From the NCBI RefSeq assembly GCF_022662475.1, contig NZ_JAKNQQ010000003.1, positions 310,001 to 374,000 on the forward strand: a stretch of DNA of 64,000 nucleotides. Direction: 5' to 3'. Source of the stretch: Sphingomonas sp. TREG-RG-20F-R18-01 (GTDB taxonomy: Bacteria > Pseudomonadota > Alphaproteobacteria > Sphingomonadales > Sphingomonadaceae). The position numbers were made by a program, and so were the translations under genes. This document shows positions 27,772 through 38,062 of the stretch, piece by piece. The notes under the pieces were generated by a model. That model ran no database searches. It was not told the DNA's origin and worked only from the letters and a program-made list of their open reading frames with translations. The first letter of the stretch is position 1; each line of letters opens with the position of its first letter.

Positions 27772-28401
27772 TTACGCGGCCGCGAACGCGCCGTCGTCGC
27801 CCATGACGTGCAGCACGCCGTCGGCAATCGCGAAATAGGCACCGCGCAGCTTGAGCGTGCCGTCCGCCTCTGCCGCCTGGACGAACGGAAAGGTCCGCAG
27901 ATTCGCGAGGCTGACCCGGACGGTTTCGTGCTCCATCACGCGCACGGCGGCAGGCCCGGTGCCATGTTCGGCGACGATCCGGTCACGCGCCGCATCAAGC
28001 ATGTCGACCCAGTGCGCGATGAACCCGCCTTCACCGGGAGCCTTGCCCTCGAACGCGTTGGTCAGCGCAGCACTGACGCCGCCGCACGAGCCATGCCCCA
28101 TGACGACGATTTCGGACACCTTCAGCTGCGTCACCGCGAATTCGAGCGCCGCCGAAACGCCGTGGCGCGCGCTGTCATTCTCGAACGGGGGGACAAGATT
28201 GGCGACGTTGCGAACCACGAAGATCTCGCCGGGCGACGTATCGAACACCTGTGCCGGATCGACCCGGCTGTCGGAGCAGGCGATCACCATCACTTGCGGG
28301 CTCTGGCCTCTGGACAGTTCCGACCAGCGATCGCGCTGGCGAGTCCAGTCGGTGGTGCGGAAGCGGTGATAGCCGCTGACGAGCTCGGAAAAATCAGCCA
28401 T
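27772..28401 (-). CDS. can: Beta-class carbonic anhydrase
   Basis: Interconverts CO2 and bicarbonate. 209 residues. Zinc ligands are Cys42 (in ACSDSRVDP), His103 and Cys106 (in MGHGSCGG), with the Asp/Arg dyad in the CSDSR motif. The [11 protein letters not shown] and NVANLVPPF segments are also family-typical. Common bacterial length. Precedes the PepSY-like gene on the same strand by 42 bp and is divergent from lipA. Confidence 0.95.
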   Translation of the reverse strand: MADFSELVSGYHRFRTTDWTRQRDRWSELSRGQSPQVMVIACSDSRVDPAQVFDTSPGEIFVVRNVANLVPPFENDSARHGVSAALEFAVTQLKVSEIVVMGHGSCGGVSAALTNAFEGKAPGEGGFIAHWVDMLDAARDRIVAEHGTGPAAVRVMEHETVRVSLANLRTFPFVQAAEADGTLKLRGAYFAIADGVLHVMGDDGAFAAA

Positions 28402-28466
28402 GGCGCTTCTGTAAAGCGATCATGCAGGGGGTGGCAAGCGCGCGGTGCAGTCGCTATCTGCCACCC

Positions 28467-29426
28467 ATGAACGAGAAGTCCCCGCTCGCATTGCCGCTAA
28501 CGATAGCGCCCTCGGTCCAGGCGCCGGTCCGTCCCGCACGTGAACGCAAGCCCGACTGGATCCGCGTCAAGGCGCCCGGCGGTACCGCCTTCGCCGAGAC
28601 CAAGGCGCTGATGCGCCGCCTCAACCTCGCCACCGTCTGCGAAGAGGCGGCCTGCCCCAACATCGGCGAGTGCTGGACAAAGAAACACGCGACCGTGATG
28701 ATCCTCGGTGACACCTGCACGCGGGCGTGCGCCTTCTGCAACGTCAAGACCGGAATGCCGCGCGCGGTCGACGCGCTGGAACCGCAGCATACCGCAGATG
28801 CCGCCGCCGAGCTGGGCCTCGAGCATATCGTCATCACCTCGGTCGATCGTGACGACCTTCCGGACGGTGGTGCCTCGCAATTCGTCAAGGTGATCGAGGC
28901 GTTGCGCCGCACCACGCCCAACACGACGATCGAGATTCTTACCCCCGACTTCCGCAACAAGACGCAGGCGGCGGTCGAGTCGATCGTCGCGGCGCGGCCG
29001 GACGTCTACAACCACAATCTCGAGACGGTCCCGCGGCTGTATCCGACGATCCGTCCGGGCGCGCGCTATTATGCATCGTTGCGGCTGCTCGAATCGGTCA
29101 AGCGGCACGATCCGTCGATCTTCACCAAGTCGGGCGTGATGCTTGGGCTTGGTGAGGAGCGGCTCGAAGTGCATCAGGTGATGGACGACATGCGCTCGGC
29201 CGACATCGATTTCCTGACGATGGGGCAATATCTTCAGCCGACCCCGCGCCATGCCAAGGTGATGGACTTCGTCAAGCCGCAGGCGTTCGACGCATTCGCC
29301 GCGATCGCGCGCGCGAAGGGGTTCCTGCTCGTTGCGAGTTCGCCGCTGACCCGGTCGAGTTACCATGCCGGGGACGACTTTGCCCGCCTGCGCGCTGCGC
29401 GGGAGCTGAAGCTGGCGCGCGCCTGA
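28467..29426 (+). CDS. lipA: Lipoyl synthase
   Basis: Radical-SAM enzyme that inserts two sulfurs into octanoyl groups on lipoyl domains. 319 residues. The auxiliary 4Fe-4S cluster ligands are Cys58, Cys63 and Cys69 ([12 protein letters not shown]). The radical-SAM cluster is CTRACAFC (Cys84/88/91). The C-terminal [10 protein letters not shown] carries the Ser cluster ligand. ATG 28467 is used; the earlier in-frame start adds a stretch not found in the family. Followed after one base by the COQ10/RatA-like gene. Confidence 0.97.
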   Translation: MNEKSPLALPLTIAPSVQAPVRPARERKPDWIRVKAPGGTAFAETKALMRRLNLATVCEEAACPNIGECWTKKHATVMILGDTCTRACAFCNVKTGMPRAVDALEPQHTADAAAELGLEHIVITSVDRDDLPDGGASQFVKVIEALRRTTPNTTIEILTPDFRNKTQAAVESIVAARPDVYNHNLETVPRLYPTIRPGARYYASLRLLESVKRHDPSIFTKSGVMLGLGEERLEVHQVMDDMRSADIDFLTMGQYLQPTPRHAKVMDFVKPQAFDAFAAIARAKGFLLVASSPLTRSSYHAGDDFARLRAARELKLARA

Positions 29427-29427
29427 C

Positions 29428-29910
29428 ATGCCCCGTCATTCCGAAACACGGCATTTGCCTTACACGCCCGAGCAGATGTTCGACATGGTTGCGGACGTCG
29501 GCCGCTATGCCGAGTTCCTGCCGTGGGTCTCGCAGATCCGCGTGCGTTCGCGTAGCGAGACGCAGCTGGTCGCGGACATGATCGTCGGGTTCAAGGGCCT
29601 GCGCGAGACGTTCACCTCGAAGGTCGAGATGGAACGTCCCGGACATATCCATGTCGATTATCTGGACGGGCCGCTGAAGTATCTCCGCAACGACTGGGTT
29701 TTCCGGCCGGAGCCGCAGGGCTGTGCGGTCGATTTCACGGTCGACTTCGCGTTCAAGAACCGGGTGTTCGAGATGCTCGCGGGGCAGGTGTTCGGTACCG
29801 CGTTGCGCAAGATGATCGGCGCGTTCGAGGATCGCGCCAAGGTGCTTTACGGCGCGTCGTCGCCGTCGCTGGGCGGCAGCAGCAGTTCGAGCGCGCACAG
29901 CGCCGCCTGA
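29428..29910 (+). CDS. COQ10/RatA-like SRPBCC protein
   Basis: 160-residue START-fold protein of the COQ10/RatA family. In alphaproteobacteria and mitochondria it binds ubiquinone and aids respiratory chain function; in E. coli it was described as RatA. The N-terminal HLPYTPEQMFDMVADVGRYAEFLPW and internal VGFKGLRETFTSKVE are typical. The last ~20 residues are Ser/Ala-rich and overlap the 3' end of the converging cinA gene by 64 bp. It likely shares a transcript with lipA. Confidence 0.88.
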   Translation: MPRHSETRHLPYTPEQMFDMVADVGRYAEFLPWVSQIRVRSRSETQLVADMIVGFKGLRETFTSKVEMERPGHIHVDYLDGPLKYLRNDWVFRPEPQGCAVDFTVDFAFKNRVFEMLAGQVFGTALRKMIGAFEDRAKVLYGASSPSLGGSSSSSAHSAA

Positions 29911-30377
29911 AGGCGGACGCCACCGCGACCGAGATCACCGAAGTCCTTGCGGTCGGCGACGACATGGCCGGGATCGGCCCCGCGCTCCGCGCGGGCGAAC
30001 ACGACCGTGCCGACCGGTTTCTTCTCGGATCCGCCGCCCGGACCGGCAACGCCGGTGATCGCCACCGCGATATCCGCGCCGCTCGCTTCGAGCGCGCCTT
30101 GCGCCATGCTCCACGCGGTCGCGACCGAGACCGCGCCGAACGTCTCGATCACATCGGCGCTGACTCGCAGCATTGAGAGCTTGGCGTCGTTGGAATAGGT
30201 CACGAACCCGCATTCGAACATCTCGGACGATCCCGGGATCTCGGTCAGCGCCGCCGCGACGAGGCCGCCGGTGCAGCTTTCGGCCAGCGCCACGCGGCGC
30301 CCTGCGGCAAGATTGGCTTCGACCACTTTGCGCGCTGCCTCGACCAGTTCGGTAGGAAGGATCGTGTCCATCGTCAT
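29847..30377 (-). CDS. CinA C-terminal (nicotinamide-nucleotide amidase)
   Basis: 176-residue CinA-C domain protein that deamidates NMN in pyridine-nucleotide salvage. Motifs are ALAESCTGGLVAAALTEIPGSS, FVTYSNDAKLSML and AITGVAGPGGGSEKKPVGTVVFA. It lacks the N-terminal molybdopterin-binding-like domain of full CinA, as in E. coli PncC (YgaD). The start at 30377 overlaps the preceding stop (ATGA). The 3' end overlaps the converging COQ10/RatA-like gene by 64 bp. Confidence 0.92.
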   Translation of the reverse strand: MTMDTILPTELVEAARKVVEANLAAGRRVALAESCTGGLVAAALTEIPGSSEMFECGFVTYSNDAKLSMLRVSADVIETFGAVSVATAWSMAQGALEASGADIAVAITGVAGPGGGSEKKPVGTVVFARAERGADPGHVVADRKDFGDLGRGGVRLQAALCALELLLPPSDGDDAP

Positions 30378-30907
30378 TGTGCCGTTTCAAAACAGACGGG
30401 CAGGTCGATCTTTTCGCCCTTGCGCGTCTTGGCCTGGATCGTGAGCATTAAAATCTGCGCGGCCACGTCCGCGGTGTTGCGGGGCGGCAGCGGGGCGAGC
30501 GCGGTGACGATCCGTTCGATCGATGCGCAATCCCGAATGTGGATAGTCTTGGTCACTTCGGCAACCAGCATCGTGGTCAGCAACGGGCGAACAAGTTCCG
30601 AATCGAGCATCGCGGTGCCCTCGACCCCGCCGATCTTGCCGATCGCGCGTTTCGCCTGCGGCCAGGCGCGGTCCGCCTCGCTGCGGTAGCGGGTGAGCAT
30701 CACGCCATTGGTCTGGCGGATCGCTGCGCTTGCCGGGAGGACCGAGGCGCAGGCGACACCCGCCGCCCCGATCGCCTCGGGCAGAACCACCTGCGCCAGA
30801 TCCGACACCTCCGACGAGGTCAGGCACGCGCCCTGTTGCGGTTGCGCCGCTTGGGACGCCGTAGCGGCCAGCGCCAGCCACGTTGCCGCGATCACCCGCT
30901 TCATCAT
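30374..30907 (-). CDS. Exported protein of unknown function
   Basis: 177 residues with a clear signal peptide ([20 protein letters not shown]). Mature part ~155 residues, mostly helical, with three cysteines likely forming a disulfide in the periplasm ([20 protein letters not shown]). No catalytic motif or family recognised. It overlaps ispDF upstream and cinA downstream by 4 bp each, so it is co-expressed in the ispDF unit. Confidence 0.8.
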   Translation of the reverse strand: MMKRVIAATWLALAATASQAAQPQQGACLTSSEVSDLAQVVLPEAIGAAGVACASVLPASAAIRQTNGVMLTRYRSEADRAWPQAKRAIGKIGGVEGTAMLDSELVRPLLTTMLVAEVTKTIHIRDCASIERIVTALAPLPPRNTADVAAQILMLTIQAKTRKGEKIDLPVCFETAQ

Positions 30908-32148
30908 CGCGCCTGATCCTCCGGAACCCGTACCGTCGCGGCCGCCTGCGCCGCAATCCCTTCGCCGCGCCCGGTGAAGCCAAGTCGCTCGGTCGTGGTC
31001 GCCTTGATACTGACCTGTCCCGGGCGGAGCTGCAACAGATCAGCGATCCGGTCGCGCATCGCCACGCGGTGCGGGCCGACCTTGGGTTCCTCGCAGATCA
31101 GCGTGAGGTCGATGAAGTCGATGATCCCGCCGCGCTCGGTGATGAGGCCGGCGGCATGCTGCAGGAACTGCGCCGATTCGGCGCCGCGCCACTGCGGGTC
31201 GCTCGGCGGGAAATGCGTGCCGATGTCGCCCGCGGCGATCGTGCCGAGCAGCGCGTCGGTGATGGCATGAAGCGCGACATCGGCGTCGCTATGCCCCGAC
31301 AGGCCCTTGTCGTGCGGGATCAGGACGCCGCCGAGCCACAATTCCTCGCCGACCTCGAGCCGGTGGACGTCGAACCCGGTCGCCATGCGCGTGCGCAGCG
31401 TGGTCTCGAGGCGCGCCTCGGCGGCGGCGAAATCGGCGGGATGGGTAATCTTCTCGAGCATGGGATCTCCTGGGACAAGCGCCACTGTGCCACCGGCCAA
31501 GCGGACCATCTGGGCATCGTCGGTGGGTTCGTCGCCGCGCCAGCCGCGATGCGCGGCGAGCACGACGGGAAAGCGAAAAGCCTGTGGTGTCTGGATCCGG
31601 TGCAGTCCGTCACGCGCAACCGTTCCGCCGAGCAGCGTGCCGCTGAGCGCGGTATCGCGCGCGAGCGTGTCAGCAACGGGAAGGGCAGGGACCGCGCCGT
31701 CCCGCGTATCCAGCGCAGCGATCAGCGCGTCGATGACGGTCGCGCCGAGGAACGGGCGGGCGGCATCATGGATCAGCACGCGTTCGACCTCGGCCGTCGC
31801 ACGGCCCTCGACCAGATCGGAATTCGACAACGCATCGGGCTGCGGGACGGTTACGGCCGGGCCGGGAAGACGGATGAGCGCCTCAAGACCGGCCAGCACC
31901 GAACGCCGACGGGTGGCCCCGCCAATCACGAACTCGACATCGCCCAGAGCGTCGGCGAGCGCCGCTTCCTGTCCGGCACCGATCACCACGATGACGCGAC
32001 CGATTGCCGGATGGCGCTGCAATGCTTCGTAACTGTGCGCGAGGATCGCGCGCCCGCCAAGCGGCGCATATTGTTTGGGGACGGCGCTTCCCGAGCGTAC
32101 GCCGGTTCCGGCGGCGACGATGATGGCGGCGGTCTTGGTCGATGGCAT
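30904..32148 (-). CDS. ispDF: Bifunctional IspD/IspF isoprenoid enzyme
   Basis: Fusion of MEP cytidylyltransferase (IspD) and ME-cPP synthase (IspF), two non-consecutive steps of the MEP pathway. 414 residues. IspD half: [21 protein letters not shown] with the CTP-binding Gly/Arg/Lys motif, and [10 protein letters not shown]. IspF half: [42 protein letters not shown] with zinc ligands (DVH, and H in SGHSDAD), and [19 protein letters not shown]. Such fusions are common in alphaproteobacteria. Dxr of the same pathway is also in this window at 58 kb. Confidence 0.96.
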   Translation of the reverse strand: MPSTKTAAIIVAAGTGVRSGSAVPKQYAPLGGRAILAHSYEALQRHPAIGRVIVVIGAGQEAALADALGDVEFVIGGATRRRSVLAGLEALIRLPGPAVTVPQPDALSNSDLVEGRATAEVERVLIHDAARPFLGATVIDALIAALDTRDGAVPALPVADTLARDTALSGTLLGGTVARDGLHRIQTPQAFRFPVVLAAHRGWRGDEPTDDAQMVRLAGGTVALVPGDPMLEKITHPADFAAAEARLETTLRTRMATGFDVHRLEVGEELWLGGVLIPHDKGLSGHSDADVALHAITDALLGTIAAGDIGTHFPPSDPQWRGAESAQFLQHAAGLITERGGIIDFIDLTLICEEPKVGPHRVAMRDRIADLLQLRPGQVSIKATTTERLGFTGRGEGIAAQAAATVRVPEDQAR

Positions 32149-32265
32149 GCGGCGCGCCTAGACCATGCCGCGCCGTCCCGCCAGCCTTGCCGCAAGCGCC
32201 TGTCCCGGCTATAGACTGCCTGTTTTTGAGGCAGACGCCGCTCCCCCCTCGCAGATTAGGCTCCC

Positions 32266-33270
32266 GTGACCCCGCGCACGCTTACCCCCTTGCAGATCGG
32301 CCCCGTGACGATCGCCTCCCCGGTCATCCTGGCGCCCATGACCGGCGTCACCGACATGCCGTTCCGCACGCTGGTCCGTCGCTACGGCTCGGGCCTGAAC
32401 GTCACCGAGATGGTCGCGAGCCAGGCCGCGATCCGCGAGACGCGCCAGTCGATCCAGAAGGCGGCTTGGCATCCGATCGAGGATCCGGTGTCGATGCAGC
32501 TGGTCGGTTGCACGCCTTATGAGATGGGGGAGGCCGCCAAGCTGAGCGAGGACCGCGGTGCCGCGATCGTCGACATCAACATGGGCTGCCCGGTGCGCAA
32601 GGTGACCAATGGCGACGCGGGTTCTGCGCTGATGCGCGACCTCGATAATGCCGCCGCGATCATCCGGGGCGTGGTCGACGCGGTCACCGTGCCCGTCACG
32701 CTCAAGATGCGGATGGGGTGGGACCACGATACGCTCAACGCGCCGCAACTCGCGCGAATCGCGCAGGACCTCGGCTGCAAGCTGGTGACGGTCCACGGTC
32801 GGACGCGCAACCAGATGTACAAGGGCAGCGCCGATTGGGCGTTCATTCGCTCGGTCAAGGACGCCGTGTCGATTCCGGTCATCGCCAATGGCGACATCTG
32901 CTCGATCGAGGATGCCGAGGCCGCGCTGGAGCAATCGTGCGCGGACGGGATCATGATCGGACGCGGGGCCTATGGCCGGCCGTGGTTGCTCGGGCAGGTG
33001 ATGGAATGGTTCGCGCACGGACGGCGTCGCGACGATCCGTCGCTGGACGAACAATATACCGTTATTGCAGAGCATTACGATGCGATGCTGACGCACTATG
33101 GGACCGAGACGGGCGTCAACATGGCGCGCAAGCATATCGGCTGGTACACCCGCGGCCTCCACGGCTCGGCCGAGTTTCGAAACAAGGTCAACCAGATCCC
33201 GGACCCCAAGGTCGTACAGGCGATGCTTGCCGAGTTCTACGCCCCGTGGCGCAGCCGCGCCGCCGCGTGA
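32266..33270 (+). CDS. dusB: tRNA-dihydrouridine synthase B (NifR3-like)
   Basis: FMN enzyme reducing U to dihydrouridine in tRNA. 334 residues. The TIM-barrel has [22 protein letters not shown] with catalytic Cys, [12 protein letters not shown], and ANGDICS. GTG 32266 is used as start; it begins right before the family N-terminus. The stop overlaps ntrB (GTGA), giving the dusB(nifR3)-ntrBC order long known in alphaproteobacteria. Confidence 0.95.
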   Translation: MTPRTLTPLQIGPVTIASPVILAPMTGVTDMPFRTLVRRYGSGLNVTEMVASQAAIRETRQSIQKAAWHPIEDPVSMQLVGCTPYEMGEAAKLSEDRGAAIVDINMGCPVRKVTNGDAGSALMRDLDNAAAIIRGVVDAVTVPVTLKMRMGWDHDTLNAPQLARIAQDLGCKLVTVHGRTRNQMYKGSADWAFIRSVKDAVSIPVIANGDICSIEDAEAALEQSCADGIMIGRGAYGRPWLLGQVMEWFAHGRRRDDPSLDEQYTVIAEHYDAMLTHYGTETGVNMARKHIGWYTRGLHGSAEFRNKVNQIPDPKVVQAMLAEFYAPWRSRAAA

Positions 33271-34337
33271 CCCGCGCGGGGCAGGAGCCAGGGCCGGGCT
33301 TCGCCGAGCTTTTCGCGGCGCTGCCGGTCGCGGTGCTGGTCGTCGACCCGGGGTCGCGGATCATGCATGCCAATGCCGAATCCGAGACGTTGCTCAATCT
33401 GTCCGAGCGCACGATGGAGGGGCAGCCCTTGGCGTCGGTGCTGCAGCGGCCCGACGTCGACAACCCGCGCGAAGATCATGGCCTGTCGGCGTTCGACACC
33501 GAGATCCTGTTGGCACGCGGGGGCAGCGTGCGCGTCGATTATGTCGAGACGCTGATCGCGGATCATCCAGGCTGGCGGACGATCACGCTTCATCACGCCG
33601 CCGCGACGCGACGCATGGGGCACAGTGCGGACCGCGCCGCCGCCGCGCGCGCGGCGATCGGCGCGGCGGCAATGCTCGCGCACGAGATCAAGAACCCGTT
33701 GTCGGGGATCCGGGGGGCGGCGCAACTCTTGTCCAAGGCCAAGGGCGCCGCCGAGCTGACGACGCTGATCACCACCGAAGTCGATCGGGTCGCCGCGTTG
33801 ATCGACCGGATGCAGGACTTCACCGATACGCGTCCGCTCAACCTGATATCCGAGAACGTCTACCCGTTGCTCGACCATGCGCGTCGCGTCGCGCTCGCCG
33901 GCTTTGCGCAGCATGTGAAGATCGAGGAACGGTTCGACCCATCGCTGCCGCCCGCGCAGCTGGACCGCGATTCGATCCTGCAGGTGGTGCTCAACCTGCT
34001 CAAGAATGCGAGCGAGGCGATGCGGGAACAGGCCGATGCCCGCATCACGCTGGCGACCGCATACCGCCACGGCATGGCGATCGCGCCCGCGCCGGGTCGC
34101 CCGCGGCGGCCGCTGCCGATCGAGATCTGCGTGATCGACAATGGCCCCGGCGCGCCACCGGACATCGCCGACCATCTGTTCGACCCGTTCATCTCGGGGA
34201 AGCCGGAGGGGCAGGGACTTGGCCTCGCGCTCGTCGACAAGCTGGTGCGCGACATGGGCGGGATCGTCCAATATGCGCGGGAAGGAACACCACCGATGAC
34301 CGTGTTTCGTATCATGCTCCCGCGCGGTCGGGCATGA
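33267..34337 (+). CDS. ntrB: Nitrogen-regulatory histidine kinase NtrB
   Basis: Cytoplasmic sensor kinase that phosphorylates NtrC in nitrogen limitation and responds to PII (GlnB). 356 residues. PAS-like N-terminus ([25 protein letters not shown]). His139 in [20 protein letters not shown] is the phospho-accepting site. The ATP domain has [19 protein letters not shown] and [13 protein letters not shown]. No TM helix. GTG start overlaps dusB by 4 bp; its stop overlaps ntrC (ATGA). Confidence 0.95.
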   Translation: MTRAGQEPGPGFAELFAALPVAVLVVDPGSRIMHANAESETLLNLSERTMEGQPLASVLQRPDVDNPREDHGLSAFDTEILLARGGSVRVDYVETLIADHPGWRTITLHHAAATRRMGHSADRAAAARAAIGAAAMLAHEIKNPLSGIRGAAQLLSKAKGAAELTTLITTEVDRVAALIDRMQDFTDTRPLNLISENVYPLLDHARRVALAGFAQHVKIEERFDPSLPPAQLDRDSILQVVLNLLKNASEAMREQADARITLATAYRHGMAIAPAPGRPRRPLPIEICVIDNGPGAPPDIADHLFDPFISGKPEGQGLGLALVDKLVRDMGGIVQYAREGTPPMTVFRIMLPRGRA

Positions 34338-35749
34338 ACCGGACGGGCCGGATCCTGGTCGTCGACGATGATGCGGCGATCCGCACGGTCGTCGGTCAGG
34401 CCTTGCAACGCGATGGACATCGCGTCGTCCTGGCGGCGACGATCGCGGAGGCCGACGCGCGTCTGTCCGCCGGCCTGCCCGACGTGCTGGTGACCGATGT
34501 CGTCCTGCCCGACGGCAATGGGCTGGATATGGTCGCACGGCTCGTTGCGCAGCACCCCGGCCTGCCAGCCATCGTCCTGTCGGCCCAGAATACGCTGACC
34601 ACCGCGGTACGGTCGACCGAGGTCGGCGCGTTCGATTACCTGCCCAAGCCATTCGACCTCGATGCGCTGTCGCAGAGCGTGCAGAGCGCGCTCGCGCGTG
34701 GGTCGAGCGGAGCGCTCGAGCCGATCGCCAGCGAAGATGCGCTGCCCCTGATCGGACGATCACCGGCGATGCAGGACGTCTATCGCATCATCGCGCGGGT
34801 AGTCTCCAACGACCTGACCGTCCTGGTGTCCGGCGAGTCGGGAACGGGCAAGGAGCTCGTCGCCCGCGCCATTCATGACCTGGGTCCACGCCGTCGTGCC
34901 CCGTTTCTCGCGTTGAACATGGCGGCGATCCCGCGCGAACTGATCGAGGCCGAGCTCTTCGGTCACGAGCGCGGCGCCTTTACGGGCGCCCAAGCGCGAT
35001 CCGCCGGACGGTTCGAGCAGGCCGCGGGCGGAACGCTGTTCCTGGACGAGATCGGCGACATGCCGATGGAGGCGCAGACCCGCTTGCTGCGCGTCCTGCA
35101 GTCCGGCGAGTTCACGACCGTCGGTGGCGCGCGCACGATCCGCGCCGACGTGCGTATCGTCGCAGCCACCAATCGCGATCTCGCGCAACTGGTTGCGACG
35201 GGGCAGTTTCGCGAAGACCTGTTCTATCGGCTCAACGTCGTGCCGGTCACCTTGCCGGCGCTGCGCGCCCGACGACAGGACATTGCCCTGCTGGCCCGGC
35301 ATTTTCTCGACCGTGCGGTCGAAGACGGCCTGCCTCGCAAGCAGTTGGCGGCGGATGCTCTAGCCGTGCTGGAAGCGTACGACTGGCCAGGTAACGTTCG
35401 CGAGCTGGAAAACATGATGCGCCGCATGTCGGTGCTCGCGCGGGACGAGCGGATCGACGGCGCCGAGGTACGCGCGATGCTGGGCGGCGGCGCGCCGCAG
35501 CAGCGGCCGGCAGGCGACGCCGGGATCGAAGCCGCGATCCATGCGCGGATCGCACGGCTCGCCATCGAGGAGCCATCCGCGCTCGACGATGGAACGCTGT
35601 ACGACCGCATCATCGCGGAGGTCGAGCGGCCGATGATCCAGGCGCTGCTGGCGCGCCATGGCAACAATCAGCTGCGCGCGGCGCGAGCGCTGGGAATCAA
35701 CCGCAACACCTTGCGAAAGCGCCTTGATGTCCTTGGCATCGACGCCTGA
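34334..35749 (+). CDS. ntrC: Nitrogen regulator NtrC
   Basis: Sigma54-dependent activator of nitrogen assimilation genes. 471 residues. Receiver with Asp55 (VTDVVLPDGNG) and a phosphoacceptor pocket. AAA+ domain with Walker A GESGTGKELVARAIH and an intact GAFTGA sigma54-contact loop (ERGAFTGAQAR). Fis-type C-terminal HTH (NNQLRAARALGINRNTLRKRL). Keeping GAFTGA contrasts with NtrX below. Coupled to ntrB. Confidence 0.96.
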   Translation: MNRTGRILVVDDDAAIRTVVGQALQRDGHRVVLAATIAEADARLSAGLPDVLVTDVVLPDGNGLDMVARLVAQHPGLPAIVLSAQNTLTTAVRSTEVGAFDYLPKPFDLDALSQSVQSALARGSSGALEPIASEDALPLIGRSPAMQDVYRIIARVVSNDLTVLVSGESGTGKELVARAIHDLGPRRRAPFLALNMAAIPRELIEAELFGHERGAFTGAQARSAGRFEQAAGGTLFLDEIGDMPMEAQTRLLRVLQSGEFTTVGGARTIRADVRIVAATNRDLAQLVATGQFREDLFYRLNVVPVTLPALRARRQDIALLARHFLDRAVEDGLPRKQLAADALAVLEAYDWPGNVRELENMMRRMSVLARDERIDGAEVRAMLGGGAPQQRPAGDAGIEAAIHARIARLAIEEPSALDDGTLYDRIIAEVERPMIQALLARHGNNQLRAARALGINRNTLRKRLDVLGIDA

Positions 35750-35833
35750 CGTCCGACCGGTGGGCTCGACAATGCGATCGATCGAGTATTAAGTGTGTTT
35801 TCTCGGCCACAATAGCGTTGTACCAATGTCACG

Positions 35834-38059
35834 ATGGAAGGCAGTGCGCCCGCTTTGACTGTATCCGCGTCCCCCCGGTCCTCGCCGTTTCGGATCGTTC
35901 CGGCGATCGAGGTGCTGGTGCTCAGCGCGGCGATTGCGATCGCGTTCGCGACCTATTTCGTCATCACGAATGGAGCAGCGTCACACGCTTTGCTCAGCCC
36001 GCCGGTGATCGCACTGCTGCTCGTGGCCAATCTGTTGCCGGCTGGTGCCCTGCTGGTGTTGCTGGGCCGCCGGATCGCGATGCGGCGCGCGGCGCGGATG
36101 CCGATTGGTGGACGCGCGCGGTTGCACGTGCAACTCGTGGCGCTGTTCTCCGTCATTGCCGCGGTTCCGACCTTGTTCGTCGTCGTGTTTGCGTCGCTGC
36201 TGTTCCAATATGGCGTTCAGTTCTGGTATTCGGACCAGGCGCGCAGCATGATCGAAAACGCGACCGGCGTGGCGCGAACGTCCTACGATCAGATGTTGCG
36301 CCGCTGGCAGGACCAGGCGGTGTTCGCGGCTGCGGATATTTCGGACAACCTGCAGGTGAAACTGCGCTCGCCCGAATTTCCCAAATACTTCTTCCAGCAG
36401 ATCTATCTTCGCAGCCTGTCGGACGGCTTCCTGTTCATCGCCGAGCCGAAGGGCGCCTCCCGCGAGATCGTCCAGGTCAATCCCGACAACCTCGATTATC
36501 GCAAGGAAGTGTCGCAGGCAGAGCTCGATCGGCTGCGGGCCGGAACGGCAAGCATCACCACCGTCAAGGGCGACCGGATCGAGACGGTGACGCTGGTACC
36601 CGGCACGACCAACGTCTTTTTGCTGACCGTCGCGATTTCCGACGTCCGGGTGATGGAAGTGCAGTCGAAACGCAGCATCGCGGTGCTGTCGAGCTACCGC
36701 GATCTCATCGCCAAATCCCGGTCGCTCCAGCTGAAGTTCAACGCGGCGTTGCTCGCCATGTCGTTGTTCATCATTGCCATCGCGGTGTGGATCGCGCTCG
36801 AGGTGGCGGACCGGCTGGTCAGGCCGGTCGGGGAGCTGGTCGCGGCCGCGCACAAGGTCGCGACGGGTGACCTGACCGCGCGGGTGCCCGAGACCAAGGT
36901 ACAGGATGAACTCGGCACGCTCGGCACGGCGTTCAACCAGATGACGGAGCGGCTCCAGGCGCAGACTGGCGCGTTGGAGAGCCGTCGCGCGTTGATCGAG
37001 GCGGTGATGTCGGGCGTGACCGCTGGCGTCATTTCCGTTTCGCCCGAGGGGGTGATTCGCCTGATCAATCGCTCGGCCATCCTGCTGCTCGAAAGCGCCG
37101 ACGACACGCCGGTTGGAAAACCGCTGAGCGTCGTTTCGCCGGAGTTGGCCGCGCTGATCGAGCGCGACGACCGCGATGCGATCGTCGAACTGGGCCAGGG
37201 CAATGAGATGCGGACGCTCGCGGTCAAGATCACGCGCGCGGCGGAGGGGCCGATCCTGACCTTCGACGACATCACCGGCCAATTGCTCGACCAGCGCCGT
37301 GCGGCATGGTCGGATGTCGCCCGCCGGATCGCGCATGAAATCAAGAACCCGCTGACGCCGATCCAGCTCGCCGCCGAACGGCTCCAGCGTCGCTATGGCA
37401 AGCAGATCGATCCCGAGGACACGACGTTCGCGCGACTGACCGATACGATCGTCCGCCAGGTGGGCGACTTGCGCCGCATGGTCGACGAGTTCTCGTCCTT
37501 TGCGCGGATGCCCAAGCCCGTCTTCCGGGAAGAGTCGCTGGTCGAAATCGCCCGACAGACGCTGTTCCTGCACGAGGTCGCGCACCCGGGCATCACGTTC
37601 AGTCTCGAATGCCCGGAAACTACGCCCCCATTGGTGTGCGATCGCCGCCAAATCGGCCAGGCGTTGACCAACATCGTCAAGAATGCGGTCGAGGCGGTCG
37701 AAGCCAACCCAGGCGCGCACGAGGCGGCGATCGCCATGGCGATCGAGCCCGGCGACGGCCGGACCGTACTGACCGTTTCCGATACGGGCATCGGCCTGCC
37801 GGCGGCACGGGACCGCATCGTCGAACCCTATGTCACCACGCGCGCGCGGGGAACCGGGCTCGGCCTCGCGATCGTCAAGAAGATCGTGGAGGAACATTGC
37901 GGAACGATCAGCTTCGCCGACCGCCCGGGCGGAGGAACGATCGTCACCTTGTGCTTCGATACCGAACAACTCGCCAAACTCGAGGGCGGAGACGACCTCG
38001 CGTCGTCCTCGTCCAACAGCGCATCCTCCGCGCCAGTCCTCGTACAGAACCGGACCTGA
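35834..38059 (+). CDS. ntrY: Nitrogen-regulatory sensor kinase NtrY
   Basis: Membrane sensor kinase paired with NtrX. 741 residues. Several TM helices near the N-terminus (VLVLSAAIAIAFATYFVIT and following). A periplasmic segment follows, then another TM (AALLAMSLFIIAIAVWIALE), a HAMP domain, a PAS domain, and His501 in [21 protein letters not shown]. The ATPase part carries NIVKNAVEAVEA, SDTGIGLP and GTGLGLAIVKKIVEEH. Starts 84 bp after ntrC with no clear promoter or hairpin in between, so read-through is likely. Confidence 0.95.
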   Translation: MEGSAPALTVSASPRSSPFRIVPAIEVLVLSAAIAIAFATYFVITNGAASHALLSPPVIALLLVANLLPAGALLVLLGRRIAMRRAARMPIGGRARLHVQLVALFSVIAAVPTLFVVVFASLLFQYGVQFWYSDQARSMIENATGVARTSYDQMLRRWQDQAVFAAADISDNLQVKLRSPEFPKYFFQQIYLRSLSDGFLFIAEPKGASREIVQVNPDNLDYRKEVSQAELDRLRAGTASITTVKGDRIETVTLVPGTTNVFLLTVAISDVRVMEVQSKRSIAVLSSYRDLIAKSRSLQLKFNAALLAMSLFIIAIAVWIALEVADRLVRPVGELVAAAHKVATGDLTARVPETKVQDELGTLGTAFNQMTERLQAQTGALESRRALIEAVMSGVTAGVISVSPEGVIRLINRSAILLLESADDTPVGKPLSVVSPELAALIERDDRDAIVELGQGNEMRTLAVKITRAAEGPILTFDDITGQLLDQRRAAWSDVARRIAHEIKNPLTPIQLAAERLQRRYGKQIDPEDTTFARLTDTIVRQVGDLRRMVDEFSSFARMPKPVFREESLVEIARQTLFLHEVAHPGITFSLECPETTPPLVCDRRQIGQALTNIVKNAVEAVEANPGAHEAAIAMAIEPGDGRTVLTVSDTGIGLPAARDRIVEPYVTTRARGTGLGLAIVKKIVEEHCGTISFADRPGGGTIVTLCFDTEQLAKLEGGDDLASSSSNSASSAPVLVQNRT

Positions 38060-38062
38060 ACC

